Source of the DNA: Lineus longissimus
Lineage: Eukaryota > Nemertea > Pilidiophora > Heteronemertea > Lineidae
DNA: 64,000 nucleotides
Direction: 5' to 3'
NCBI RefSeq assembly: GCF_910592395.1
Contig: NC_088309.1
Location: 15,566,599 to 15,630,598 of the forward strand
This document shows, in pieces, positions 43,761-54,711 of this stretch (the stretch's first letter is position 1; every line of letters begins with the position of its first letter). Below the pieces are notes generated by a model. The model was not told the origin of the DNA and ran no database searches. It saw only the letters and a program-made list of their open reading frames with translations. Made by a program: the position numbers and the translations under genes.

Positions 43761-45451
43761 ATGCCTCCTAAGACGGTTCGGTACTTTGTGGCGTTCGTTT
43801 GGAGCGACCAGACAACGGTCTGTGTGCCTTTTGAGCAATTAATACCTGCTAAGACTAGTAAGAGTGATGAGATACATCTTGGTGATCGAGCCCAGATCAA
43901 GTGGGTGAACAAGAAAGGCAAAACAGAACTGTTTGAGTCAACCATCTTGGAAATAGCAGGTAGGCCTATGACGTTTTACATCATAAAACAGTTCCTAGAA
44001 CGTGTAGCCTACAATGTTACTTAGCCTGCACAGGTCGATCCATAAGAATGAGGTTTTCGCCGATGATCTAGCGATGGGACTGTAGGCCCTAGATATACTC
44101 TTACTCGTACTGTATAGGCCTATGGAGTGACGTCATATGATATGTTGCTCCGGCCGATGGAACAGCATTGACCCAAAAGATGGATGACCTTTTTCTGACA
44201 GATCGATTGAGGTGGCAGGCGAACGTCTTTGCGGCCATGCATTGCGGCCATTGGCATTGCATCGCTGCAGATATACCGACTAGGACGTTGGTGCCACTGG
44301 CACTGACTGAGAAATTTTGAAAAGTAGCTATATCTAGGCCTATTAGATCTAATGCAGCTTTTTTCATCAAGTTCATCATCATTGTTCATTTCTATTTTCT
44401 TTTGCAGCAAATAGAACACAGGGATACAGAAAAGCCAGTCAGTACTCCAAACAGCTCTCCCCCACATATTTGATGACGCATCTCTAGATCAGGAAGTAAG
44501 GAAGATCCTGGAGGCCAAACGACTACATACAACTCGTAAGTTGTTCCTAAGTTATTTTGACATGATTTGGCATGACGACTTTGATGATAGCTTCCTTAGA
44601 TCTATTATTATTAACTGTCAGACTGCAAATTCTACAGTGTCAAAGAATGTAACTGAGGTGCCTATAAGGTCACGTGCTTGTGAGGGGTCCATGTGATGCA
44701 TGCCTGCAGGGTGCGACGAGTGTGGGGCTTGTGATAGACCCGGCCATCAGTAACACTCTCCATGAGTACATGACTCCTCGCCCTGTGTGAGCTAAAATTT
44801 AGGGCTAAATATGCGGGTTTTGTGTTTTCCAGTCCAAAAATGGAAATGCATTCACACTCACAGCAAAGGCAGATGCTGCTGCATCAAAAAAGATATCAAG
44901 ACCGAAGCAGGCAAAGCAAGCTAAAGATAACGCCTCAAAAGGTAACTTGGGTTTGACATGATTTGGGCGGCAGAAGTTGGCAAGAGATTCCTCAGATCAC
45001 CTGATCTAAATTCAAAATATCAAAGAATGTAATAAGGTTTCTCAGGCAGATCTGACTTAGGGCTCAAGTTTCAATTGATGTTTTGTTTTCCAGAAAAAGC
45101 CATGTCCAGCATTGGAAACAGTACAAATGCAGCAAAAAAGATATCAAGACCGAAGCAGGCAAAGCAAGCTAAAGATAACGCTTTAAAAGGTAACTTGGGT
45201 TTGACATGATTTGGGCGGCACAAGTTGGCAAGAGATTCCTCAGATCACCTGATCTAAATTCAAAATATCAAAGAATGTAATAAGGTTCCTCAGGCAGATC
45301 TGACTTAGGGCTCAAGTTTCAATTGATGTTTTGTTTTCCAGAAAAAGCCATGTCCAGCATTGGAAACAGTACAAATGCAGCAAAGGAGGGACCAAAGGTT
45401 GCTGCTGGATCGAACACTGCTACGAAGCAGGTGTTTGAAGATTTGCTAAAG
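43761..45451 (+). CDS. Candidate host gene with a duplicated exon, unrecognised
   Basis: Five exons fit with agreeing phases: 43761-43959, 44422-44535, 44864-44941, 45094-45189, 45342-45451; internal junctions are all phase 1. Exon 1 encodes MPPKTVRYFVAFVWSDQTTV and GDRAQIKWVNKKGKTELF, with a strand pattern like a small beta-barrel (Tudor or SH3-like; inferred). Exon 2 gives SVLQTALPHIFDDASLDQEV. Exons 3-5 are Lys/Ala-rich and share KKISRPKQAKQAKDNA (exons 3, 4) and KAMSSIGNSTNAAK (exons 4, 5). The 248-bp exon-intron unit is tandemly repeated. The last donor, AAG|GTATAG, leads to exons I could not find; the gene may be cut by the insertions beyond 45889. Nothing marks it as a transposon gene, so it is the likeliest host gene here. 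Confidence 0.55.
44893..45341 (+). repeat. 248-bp tandem duplication covering one exon and intron
   Basis: GATATCAAGACCGAAGCAGG recurs at a distance of 248 (44892 and 45140), and CAGAAAAAGCCATGTCCAGC likewise (45091 and 45339). Only a few differences are visible between copies, so the duplication is recent. Confidence 0.9.
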
Positions 45452-45888
45452 GTATAGCCTACAATAACAAACCATTTTCGACTTGTCTAGAAATTACAGA
45501 AAAGGATGTCCCCAATCACCAATCCCTAAAAACTACTATTTTTCCTAATTTATAAAGGGACAATATAGGTAACAGCTAGGTGGGCAAGATTAAAGTTACA
45601 CAAAGTCGTCAATAGGGCTCTCTCGCATCTCACAGTACATCAAAATGATTCATGCTTGTACAAAGATTATATTGAATCTGACATGACCCAGGGTCCTCAC
45701 TCTGTACATTAGTCACTGATCTGAAGATGGCCAAACCCCAAATGCTGCTCCTGCCAATAGTCCTTAACCCTGCTGTGGTTCTCATTAGCCATTCCTGGTG
45801 AATGTCTGAGGGGTTGAAAGGGTCACCTATTATATTGACATAATTTGGCTCTCCTACCACACATTGGAGGATTAATTAGTTCTAGTAA

Positions 45889-46323
45889 GGGGCCTTGTCC
45901 AAATTATTCGCCGAAATTCACCGGCGAATTTCTGGCGAATTTCTGGCGAATTTACGGCGAATTTTTACAAGTTCGCCAAAATTCGCCAAAACCTCCTCAA
46001 AAATCGTCAAAAATTTGCCGGAAAGTTCGCCAGAAATCGCCTAGAATTTGCCATAAAATTGCCATAAATTCGCCGAGAATTCGCCATAAAATCGCCACAA
46101 ATTCGCCTGCATTTCGCCGGAAATTCGCCATAAAATCGCCGCTAATTCGCCACAAATTCGCCGAAATTCGCCGAAATTCGCCTTCAAAATCGCCCAAACT
46201 TCGCCAAACATCGTCAGAACTTCGCCAAAATTCGCCGGAGACTTTCGGCGAATTTAAGGCGAATTTGTGGCGTTTTTGGGGCGAATTACGGCGAATTTCG
46301 GCGAATAATTTGGACAAGGCCCC
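45889..46323. mobile_element. Foldback MITE built of TTCGCC motifs
   Basis: GGGGCCTTGTCCAAATTATT continuing into CGCCGAAATTC is exactly inverted at the right end, and TAA flanks both sides (45886-45888 and 46324-46326). The 435-bp interior is almost wholly TTCGCC or GGCGAA every 10-15 bases, TTCGCC through most of it and GGCGAA near both ends. TAA duplication and GGGGCC ends fit a PIF/Harbinger-type MITE. Long frames on both strands (IRRNSP-like) are by-products of the repeat. Confidence 0.85.
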
Positions 46324-46418
46324 TAAACAGGCCTGTCATTCACTATTGGAATTCGACAGCAGTTCCCTACTTGGATGACAAGAATGTGATTAGCTGTCCC
46401 AAAACAATGGGGCCACTA

Positions 46419-47503
46419 TTATCGGGAGTACATGTATACTAGTATATCCATGTTCAAATTAAATAACTCTTCAAGTTCTACAACTTCAGCAGGGAAACTT
46501 TGAAGCCACCCATCATTCACTGTCAAATTGGCATTTTTATATAATTCACTGTTGTTCATCAGATAATGCAGTGCAGTTATGATTACAGCAGGACGTACAT
46601 TCTGTGTAGTCACTGCATGTGTATAGGATAGCTTTCGTTTTAATTTTATTGGAATTGTGCATGTTTTATCAAATGTTCTTGGTAGTGAATTGACCGTAGT
46701 TTCCACATCTGTTGGAACGTTGACTACTGATCCTTTCATGGATAACTGTGAGCCTCTTGGTAACTGTCGTATTTGCATGAATGGTATTCTCAAAGCAATC
46801 AATCGCTCTTCAAGTTGAAATAGATTTTGTAATTCAGGTGGTGTGCCTGGAAATTTCATTCCATTTGCAACAGCCAGTTTTGGGACTTTACCCGATTTTA
46901 AAGAATCTATGCATGTATTACAAAACCACCGTTTGCCATCCACAGATGTTTTTTCTGTCAAGAGACTTTTAATGAAATCAGAGTCAAAGTGCTTAGGCCA
47001 GGATTCAGAGGATTTTACTGAATGCCGAAACCATGTTTGGTGACAGCAGCTGCAGATGTAAATAGGACCATTGGCAGTTGATTCAAAAAATAGATCAACA
47101 TTGTCTTTTAATGTTGCGCCATATTTCTTCTTTTGATAGGAAGGGAGATCATTACTTAATTCAGGAACATGTTGACAATTTTGTAGGGTTTGGGCATTTT
47201 GTTTATTAGATTTGTTTTTTATGTATCTGACATGTTTTTGCAGATGTTCGATTTCTCTGTAAGACGCACTGTCACGCTTTCTCTTCATGCGAAGCATATC
47301 TCTTTCATTTTCAGAATTTTTTGTAGGTTGATCAAGGTGTGCCTTTTGTTTTAATTTCTTCTCAAAGTTTTGAACATGTCTTCTTTTACAACTATCAAGC
47401 TTGGCTTTACGCTTTGATCTCTTTTCAATTTCTTGAACCTTCTGTCTTTTAGAATGATCAAGTCTGGCTTTTTGTTTTAATTTTCTTTCCATTTCTTGAA
47501 ACT
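46419..47503 (-). pseudogene. Helitron-type replicase N-terminal fragment
   Basis: A 357-codon frame begins with charged repeats (KLKQKARLDHSKRQKVQEIE and variants), then ICSCCHQTWFRHSV and WFCNTCIDSL zinc-binding pairs, then LIALRIPFMQIRQLPRGSQL, SMKGSVVNVPTDVE and VRPAVIITALHYLM. This is the region found ahead of the Rep and helicase domains in animal Helitron proteins (the DUF6570-type segment). Rep and helicase are absent. Upstream the charged repeat continues (QKFQE) until a stop created at the hairpin of the repeat at 47514, so the 5' end is cut by that repeat. Confidence 0.7.
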
Positions 47504-47513
47504 TCTGTTTTTA

Positions 47514-48110
47514 GCTCAGCTGACAAAGTCAGCTGAGCTAGTCAAATAGCTATTCGAGTGGTGTCCGTCCATCCATCCATCCATCCATCCATCCATCCGT
47601 GGACAAAGTTGGGCATTTTGTAATCATACAACCGAGGCACTTCAAATCTAGTCTTGCTTATAAACACCGCAGAAAAATTTGCTTACAGAAAAAAATTTGG
47701 GCGATTCGACTCAAATTCAGCTCCCCAGGGGGCAAAATGCGTAAATGAAAAAACAATTTTTTGACGCTCTATTCCAGCAGATAAAAGCTTGAAATAAAGT
47801 TGAAAAGGTCTTCATGATACAGAAGTTTTGATATAAAATAGATTAGTGTCGATTTATATCACCAGTTGGCGGAAGTGAGCAAAACTGTTGTTTGACCCCG
47901 GATGATTCCGCTTTAAATTTCCCGCCGCGAACTGACATGAAAACCTCGAACCAGGGAATACCGGACTGCTGGTATTGCCAGTGCATTCACTGTATGAACG
48001 GCTCGTCTGGGGTAAATTGACGAGGCGGCTCGACCCTCCACTGCGCGGTCGAGGTTACCTGGAGTACTATCATCAAGAAAATGGTGGTGACCTTTTTATT
48101 TCTACCGGAG
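47514..48110 (+). repeat. Hairpin-headed dispersed repeat with CCAT microsatellite
   Basis: It opens with a perfect hairpin, AGCTCAGCTGAC, AAA, then its inverse (47514-47540), then a CATC run at 47569-47599, then text like CTCCCCAGGGGGCAAAATGCG that recalls the 39734 repeat (ACCAGGGGGCGAAACG). The right limit is uncertain. Confidence 0.55.
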
Positions 48111-49325
48111 CGATGATTTTGTAAGTGACAAATTTTCTTATTTAAGCCTTTACGGAAATGTATTTTGGTACGAAACTTCACACGTTTATAGAAAAGATCA
48201 AGGAGAATGTGTTCAAATGCCCTCATAACGATGAGTTCAACGGAATTTGGTCAAAACAACCTTCGAATGGAGTCAACTTTCTTTGCGAAATTGAAGCGAC
48301 GACCTCATTATTTATCGTAATTTATGCAGATCTGAGTCCAGAGGATGGGTGTTGTTCTGAGTTGTGTTCAAACTATTGGAAACTTTGGAAATTAGTTCTA
48401 TTAGTTCTACTATTCTGCAGGAGTATATTATAGCCATTGATGTTGACAGCTAAAAGCACGAAAACTTTGTTTATTTATCAAACTGTATCGAGTGTTATCG
48501 AATCGAATGGATGTGTCGATCGTCGGGGCGGATTGATATGTGGTTGTGCGTCCAAGGCGATTAGGTCATTCAGTTAGTTTGAGAAAGATCATGATCATGA
48601 AGATGCGTGTTGTGTTATCATAACCGGAAAATAATTTGAAGTTATTAGTGGTGTTGTCATTGCCATTTTTTGCATGGAATGATAGTTCGAGAGCTCTCAT
48701 CGACGTATTCAGCATTGACGGAAAGTAGGTCCGGATTTGGCAACATGCCAGCTGTCTCACATGTTCCTCCTGGAGTCACCAGGTGCTACAGCCAACACTG
48801 TACAATCACTTTCCATCTTGACGTCTTGTAATAATCTTTGCCAAATCAGTGATTCTTATATAATTTACTCCATGATTGCAATCAGCCTTTGTTAAATTCC
48901 AATCACCTGCAGGTCAGGTCAATCTTTTACCAATAAAGTTAATTTTCTTAAGCACCTCTTTATCTTACTTCTTCACATACAGGGCATCCCAAACACTTTG
49001 CTAAATCCACTAACCCCCCCCCCCCCCCCCATTTCAAGTTGGTATTGCACCAGACCCAAGCTCAACGGTACAATGATCATGTAAGTGTCCAAATACCTTT
49101 TCAGGACATACTAGTATGAGGACATCAATTTTGATACCAGAAGGAAAACCATTCCTGTCCGTGTGTCACTGTGACATAGATCCTGGCTCTATTGGAAATG
49201 TCGCACTCGCACTGCATTACTTCATGTGATGTCACATCTTTCACAGTTGACAAATTGAAGCATCCATGGTTATTGTAACTATATATAGTCCTTGCCAAAT
49301 CTATCTAAAAGTGTCAGTAAAACTG
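48111..49325. other. No recognised gene; poly-C tract near 49013-49031
   Basis: A 91-codon plus-strand frame at 48158-48433 has no motif. A C-run of about 18 lies near 49013. Otherwise nothing is identified. Confidence 0.35.
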
Positions 49326-49904
49326 CTAAACTATGAATTGTATCTGCTTACTCAGCTGAGCGCCAGACTCATGGGCCTCTTGTTTAGTACCTAAATCTGT
49401 CTGATTCCCAGCTCCTGATGATGTACTGGTATTATTGGCCTGTTGCTCTGCAAAGCTAAAGCTGCCATCTTCGTCTAAGTCTGCCGGGTCCTCCTCATCA
49501 CCAGCCTCATCACTTTCGAAGTTTGAACTGCTTGGAGTTGGGCTCCTAACTGACAATCTACCTGTCTGCAACAACACTGGGGGCGTACATGTTGGGCGAT
49601 CCCCAATTATTGCATCAATTGGATCGAAAAATTGCCACATGTTGATCCTACCACCAGCGCCAGACTTATTCACTCTTTTCAGCTCCTCCCTGTATTTTTC
49701 TTTTAGTCTCTTGATCTTGTTCTGACATTTCAATGCAGTCCTGTCTCTGAAACCACGTATCTGCATACGTGCTGAGACCCTCTCGTACACTTTCGAGTTA
49801 TGTTTTGCACCATCAAGTGCCCTCTGGATGGTATTGTCGCCCCATAATTCGATCAATACCGTAGTCTCCTCGTCGCTCCACGACATCCCTCTATCATCAG
49901 CCAT
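49326..49904 (-). CDS. Myb/SANT-like DNA-binding protein, 192 residues
   Basis: An intact frame from ATG 49904. Residues about 7-85 form a trihelix-type Myb/SANT domain: MSWSDEETTVLIELWGD, KVYERVSARM, and TALKCQNKIKRLKEKYREEL, with the spaced Trp and hydrophobic positions of the family. A linker (GGRINMWQFFDPIDAIIGDR) and an acidic, Ser-rich tail follow. Such proteins are the accessory ORF of PIF/Harbinger transposons and also occur as host regulators. No Harbinger nuclease is visible nearby, so which of the two it is remains open. It may be the first exon of a longer gene: the frame continues past AAGCAGATACA to a stop. Confidence 0.65.
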   Translation of the reverse strand: MADDRGMSWSDEETTVLIELWGDNTIQRALDGAKHNSKVYERVSARMQIRGFRDRTALKCQNKIKRLKEKYREELKRVNKSGAGGRINMWQFFDPIDAIIGDRPTCTPPVLLQTGRLSVRSPTPSSSNFESDEAGDEEDPADLDEDGSFSFAEQQANNTSTSSGAGNQTDLGTKQEAHESGAQLSKQIQFIV

Positions 49905-50044
49905 ATCTCATTGACTATACTGACGAAATAATTGATAAATTCGACAAAATCTCTCGATAAATTAAATATTTCACAGCAGTTTCTTTCCGCGGAAAATTTC
50001 ATGCCAGGAACACGGCAGCTATTCCCGCGAATGACGTCACGCGA

Positions 50045-50245
50045 GTACCGTGTGCAAACCGGCTCGGAGCCGGTTCGCTTTTACACGCATAAATAAACCC
50101 TCCTCCATTGGCCTACACCGACCCGAGACCGGTGATCGGAACCCGCCTCGGACCAGGAGGGTTCAGAACGGTAGGTTCGCTTTTACACGAGGGAAAATAA
50201 ACCGGCTGGTACCCGCACCGTGTAAAAACACCTTTTACCCGAGTA
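50045..50245. repeat. GC-rich repeat block with paired motifs
   Basis: GGTTCGCTTTTACACG occurs twice in the same direction (about 50083 and 50177), each followed by AAATAAACC. TACCGTGTGCAAACCGG near the left end resembles the right end CACCGTGTAAAAAC. It stands between two Myb-like ORFs and may be the end or a MITE of a Harbinger-type element. Confidence 0.45.
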
Positions 50246-50394
50246 AAATAGTAAACTTGGTGCTAGAAATATGGGGCTAGCTTGATTTGGGTATAGAAAT
50301 TTGGGGCTAGCTTGACAGAAGCCTCTCAGTGGCGTCTCTACAGTTACCAATGCCCATCTACTTTATAGAACGATTAAAGTTCAGCAAAACCTAC

Positions 50395-50507
50395 CGCCAA
50401 AGCTCGGTACGTTTGAAGGGATTGACAGCTACAATTTCTTTGAGAAGTACAATGTCTCTTTTCATGTTAAACATGAAAAGTTTTCGGCTCGGATTATTGG
50501 TTGCCAT
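50395..50507 (-). CDS. Exon with a Myb-like N-terminus
   Basis: After an acceptor ACATTTCAG the exon opens at once with ATG (50507) and reads MATNNPSRKLFMFNMKRD, IVLLKEIVAVNPFKRTELW, then a good donor (GTAGGT). The pattern D-x-x-L-L-K-E-x-x-x-x-x-P-F is the start of a SANT/Myb-like domain in transposon-associated proteins. The following exons were not found. Confidence 0.4.
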
Positions 50508-50609
50508 CTGAAATGTTATAAAGGAAAACACATGAACATTGATATATAAGATTTAACATGTTTACAACTGAAAATAATGGTTGATAGCAGTTGTGTGAGA
50601 CTGACTCAC

Positions 50610-50781
50610 CGAGACTGATTCCGCCCAAATGATTGTACAAATGCTGTAGTTCAGTACGACCATCCATGGGCTTGGGCACTTCCAGGCACTGTCGATTGGG
50701 TAGAGGAATGTTTACAGTATCTGGTATGGACAGGATATCATGATATGCACCCTGCCCATGGCCCGTTTGTATTATGTACAC
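50610..50781 (-). CDS. Possible exon, unrecognised
   Basis: An open frame with DILSIPDTVNIPLPNRQCLE and PMDGRTELQHLYNHLGG ends at a good donor, CTCG|GTGAGT. It cannot be joined in frame to the exon at 50507, so it belongs to another transcript or is chance. Confidence 0.3.
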
Positions 50782-50799
50782 TGTGCATCATGTGTAACA

Positions 50800-52005
50800 T
50801 AGGGTAGTTGATAAAACTTGGAATCAGTGAAACCATGTAACCTGTGCTAAACCATGGAATCTGTCCTAAAAATGCAAAAAAACATGAAATTTAATAATGC
50901 CATTGGAACCTAAGGTGGTTACAAATCAATATTTGGAGCTTATTTTTACATGATGAGATAGAAATTTGACGGTAGTTTAGAAATCAGTTGCATTTCCGAT
51001 TCAACAATCTATATTTTAGAGCAACCCAGTCATACCTCGCCTCCAGTGTACATTACTGATCTCCCAAATATTGGTATGCACGTCATGACACGCCCACCAC
51101 ACACTCATGATATGCACCAATCAGCGCTCCGTTTACTACGCCACCACACGGGGCCTAATTGAACTGCGCAGCGGTGTGATCATACAGGGTGATACAGAGA
51201 AGATTGACTACATCATGCAGTACCGGCTGGCACTTGCACATTATCTTAAGCATGACAAGATACGTATAAGAAGATTTATTACCGAATGTTTTAGCCGGGT
51301 TTGGAGATGAAAAATGAGAACAAATTCCTTCACGGTGAGCGATTTCGTACATTTTCATGTACACATCGGGATGTAGAGATATTTTCGTGATGTCACCAGT
51401 TCTAAGCGGACACATTTTTTAGTGATTCCCGAGTGCATGTTTGTCCTATCTACCAAGCTTAATCAGAGCATCATATACACAAAATGTAGATGTATTAAGC
51501 GTGAATTAATCTTGAAATCGCTCACTGAAAGATCGATGCAGACCAAAACAAATCCAAAGCGGCTCCCCCATTTTCGCGGGTATTGCGCATGCGCGTCTAC
51601 GGTGGCCCAGAAGGCTTTAATTCATCAATTAAGAGTGCCAAGATATCAGTCAGGTAAACGGTTGTGAACGGGCATGTTATAATGGGATGGGTATCCAGAG
51701 TGAATTAATCTATAACTCCCTATAATTACCTTCCTAAGTGATACCTTAGGTAAAACACCTGAATGCAGTCCTTTTGGGTCATCAAGGATTGATATGATAA
51801 TGATATCTATTTACAAAGTAGGTTAGCTATTATACACTGTTTCATAGATATTGACATATATACACTATTTACATATTCATTGCAAATTAAGGGCCATCCA
51901 TTTGAATATACTTGCATCTAAGTGCCCCCCCCCCAAAACAATTTGGACAACCAAAACTTTACAACAGGCCCCAAATGCTTCTGATATAAAGTGGATGGCC
52001 CCAGA
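50800..52005. other. No recognised gene
   Basis: Short frames at 51107-51310 and 51422-51667 have no motif. A short poly-C tract lies at about 51926. This is the 3' side of the pogo-like gene, but no terminal inverted repeat could be matched to its 5' side. Confidence 0.4.
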
Positions 52006-52012
52006 TGAGATG

Positions 52013-54379
52013 TTAGGTCGGTGGGTCTAATAATCTTATTCTAATTACAGTGGGGACAGGGAGGGAGGAGTCAGAGCGACGGACAACCCTGACAGGACTG
52101 CAATATTTCAGGTGGCACCAGTGGCCACAGTGATCACATTCCGCCCAGTTGAAAATTTCAAGGATGTATGTTGGATGAGGTGGCGTCCTTTTTTTGCACA
52201 CGCAACAAAGCTTTGATGAATTGGTTGGCTGATCATCGTCATCATCACTGCTGCTGGCATGGTCTTCAGGGGTCGGCCTAGTTGACGATGGTCCAGCCTC
52301 TGCAACATCTGCTCCCATGGGCTCAGGGATTATGTCAGGGGTCTGCTGATGTGGAGTGGCCGGAGTCTCAATCAAGGGTGCTGACTCTTCTTCCGTTGCA
52401 CCGGTCTTTTGGTTGTTAATTGGATGGTCATCCTCGGTTATTGCGCCAAAGAATGTTGGTGCCCTCTTCCTCTTCTTGGTTGGTGATGTGGTTGGTCGAG
52501 GTATCCTATCTGCGAGAAATTTATCAGCTGCGTTGACATCCTGGGAGTGGATGGAGTCTTTAGTGGTAGGACGATGGGTGACGGACTGGTTGGGGAGATA
52601 GTCACTCTCAGGAATCTTGGTGGCGTCAAAAGGATGAATCCCTGTTTTCTTAAAAGAACTGATGAGGTTAGCAGGAGCAAGGCCCTTTGGATAGGCCTTG
52701 CATACCATAGGGCAGATGTCATATCGGGTGATGAGTCTTCCAGGATTGGTCCTCAAGAAGCTTGCCATCTCCCTGTTGAGAGCGCGCTTGAAAGGTCCAA
52801 AGCATGCCACATCCAGGGGCTGCAATCTGTGTGAGGTGTGAGGAGGCAATACAAACAGAATTATATTTTGAAACTTGGCCCCGTTGATGATCTCAGAGTT
52901 AATGTGGCTTTTGTGTCCATCATACAGGAGGATGATGTGCTGCTCTGGGTCGTTCCTGCGGACGATGTACTTCAGGAAATGTTCTGTTATATACTTTCTA
53001 AACACTGTACCATTTGGCCAGCCATTATCACTCATAGTAGAGGCTGCTCCAGGCATAGCTCCTTGCATCAGGTCTGCGTTGGCACGTTTTCCGGCAAATA
53101 CAAAGTACGGGGGCATAGCATTCCCTATTGCATTCCCACATGCAAGAACTGTGGTGATCGCGCCTCGAGTAGATGTGATTGCTGGCAGGCGTTCATTGAC
53201 AGGGCCAACAATCCGTGGTGGGTTGTGCTCTGTATTCACACCTGTCTCATCGAGGTTGTATATCAATTCAGGCTTGTCCATGAGATTATACTTTTGGAGG
53301 ATAGCTTTGAGATCATTATAATACTTGTCAATTACTTCTTTGTGAAACGCTTTAGCCCTTAACATGCTTAATGATATTGGTGTCTGTAACTGTAAACTTG
53401 GCCATCTTGACATGAAGCCGGAATACAATTTGAAGGACAATGGCTTCTGTGTTGGTGTAGTCTTTACCAATGATAAGAGAAGGTCATTTCCGAGGTGAAC
53501 GATGTCTTGCCTGATGTATCCATATCCTCTTCTTGCCATATCTTCAATGTGCTCCACCATGGTGCGCTCGACATCAGGGGCGAGGATAGTTGGAGGGCCA
53601 GAACGCTTTGTGTCGGGTCTTATTTTCCCTGAAATTGAAGAAAACCATTGATAAGTTAGGATGCATTGATAACAAATGCCAATTCATTTCTATATTTAAG
53701 TAATTAAACTAGCCTAATGGTGAATAATTTAATAAATATCTGAAAAGAATCTCCATGTCTTAAGCTACTTCTTTACTTACCAGCAACACGGTCCCTTAAT
53801 GTTGTTTCTGGGACACCAAAGAGTTGAGATGCTTTCCATGGTCCAGCAGCACCAGAAATAACAAAATCATAGGCCTTTTCATGGGATTCAAGGTCATATC
53901 GGCGGTAACCACCAGCCTTCATTGGAGTTTTCTGAAAGAAATCCAGTTAATTTCTTTTAAAGAAGGTAGAAATCACCACACCCCCATAATAATAATCAAA
54001 TATAACGTACAACAATGTATTAATATAATCACTTTATCGCACTGATCACATAAATATGACATGAAAATTGCAGGAAAATGGAATATAAGCCTTAACAGTA
54101 TGATAATAGTCATTAAATTTTCATCTAGTCTTAAAAGGGTTAACAACACCCTGTATAACATTTCTAATGAGCCACCATACTTTTTGTTATGCGCATGCGC
54201 AGTGCGTGCCTCATTATTTATGCGAGCGCTCTTAGCGCCGCACAGTGACGCTCTAACAAACCCTTTCTTATCAGTGATATAAGCGACTGATTGTTGTGTT
54301 TCTGTGTAGTGCATGATCCTAGGTATTGACCCAGTGTTTTGAACGTAATTAGAGAATTGCTTACCTGTTTAGGACGCAT
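52013..54379 (-). CDS. Pogo-like transposase with C-terminal PHD-type finger, intact
   Basis: Exons 54365-54379, 53781-53931 and 52013-53628 join in phase to 593 residues without a break. Residues about 6-56 are a pipsqueak/CENP-B-type helix-turn-helix (KAGGYRRYDLESHEKA, SQLFGVPETTLRDRVAG). The DDE core has YNLDETGV (Asp about 182), LLYDGHKSHI (about 292) and RLQPLDVACFGPFKRAL (about 328). A long acidic, Ser/Thr-rich linker with a KKRKRAP nuclear signal follows. The C-terminus is a zinc finger, LCCVCKK ... ECDHCGHWCHLKYC, of PHD type. A tiny first exon coding MRPKQ and GT/AG borders are clear. It probably moves a pogo-type element, but I found no inverted repeats or TA duplication. Host domestication is a further possibility. 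Confidence 0.8.
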
Positions 54380-54482
54380 TTTTGGCGCTTTCTTTGCGGA
54401 ACGAAATGAAAATCAAAAATCAGAAAATTTCTTCTCTGGAAACGAAGTGACGCGGAAAAAACGGGTTTTCGCGAAATTGGGG

Positions 54483-54706
54483 ATGACTCGAAATTGGGGA
54501 GCAGCACGATACAAATTTTGCTGTAACAACAATGAAATCGAAGTAGTATCAAGTTACTGCTATCTAGGCATAACCCTTTTCTACTCTGACACATTTAAGC
54601 TTGCCATGGAAAATCTGTATGACAAAGCAAAAAGGCTCTATTTAAATTAAAACAATACAACCTAAGAGACAATGTCAAATTTGGCCCGAAATTGTTTGAT
54701 TCCTTA
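54483..54706 (+). pseudogene. LINE fragment, left part
   Basis: The plus-strand frame has YKFCCNNNEIEVVSSYCYLG, TFKLAMENLYDKAKRLYLN and, after a frameshift at about 54645, LRDNVKFGPKLFDSLP. This is the region after the reverse transcriptase domain in non-LTR retrotransposons. It is interrupted by gypsy element B and resumes at 62171. Confidence 0.7.
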
Positions 54707-54711
54707 CCAAG

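Noticed and set aside
45845-46378. 177-codon plus-strand and 106-codon minus-strand proteins
   Set aside because: Both arise from the TTCGCC repeat of the MITE and consist of its periodic translation.
49976-50280. CpG-island promoter of the Myb-like gene
   Set aside because: The GC-rich block has paired direct and inverted motifs and looks like repeat sequence; a promoter role has no other support.
54380-54480. Terminal inverted repeat of the pogo-like element
   Set aside because: GAAATTGGGGA-like text near 54470 has only a weak, short resemblance to text near 51570, not enough to define ends.
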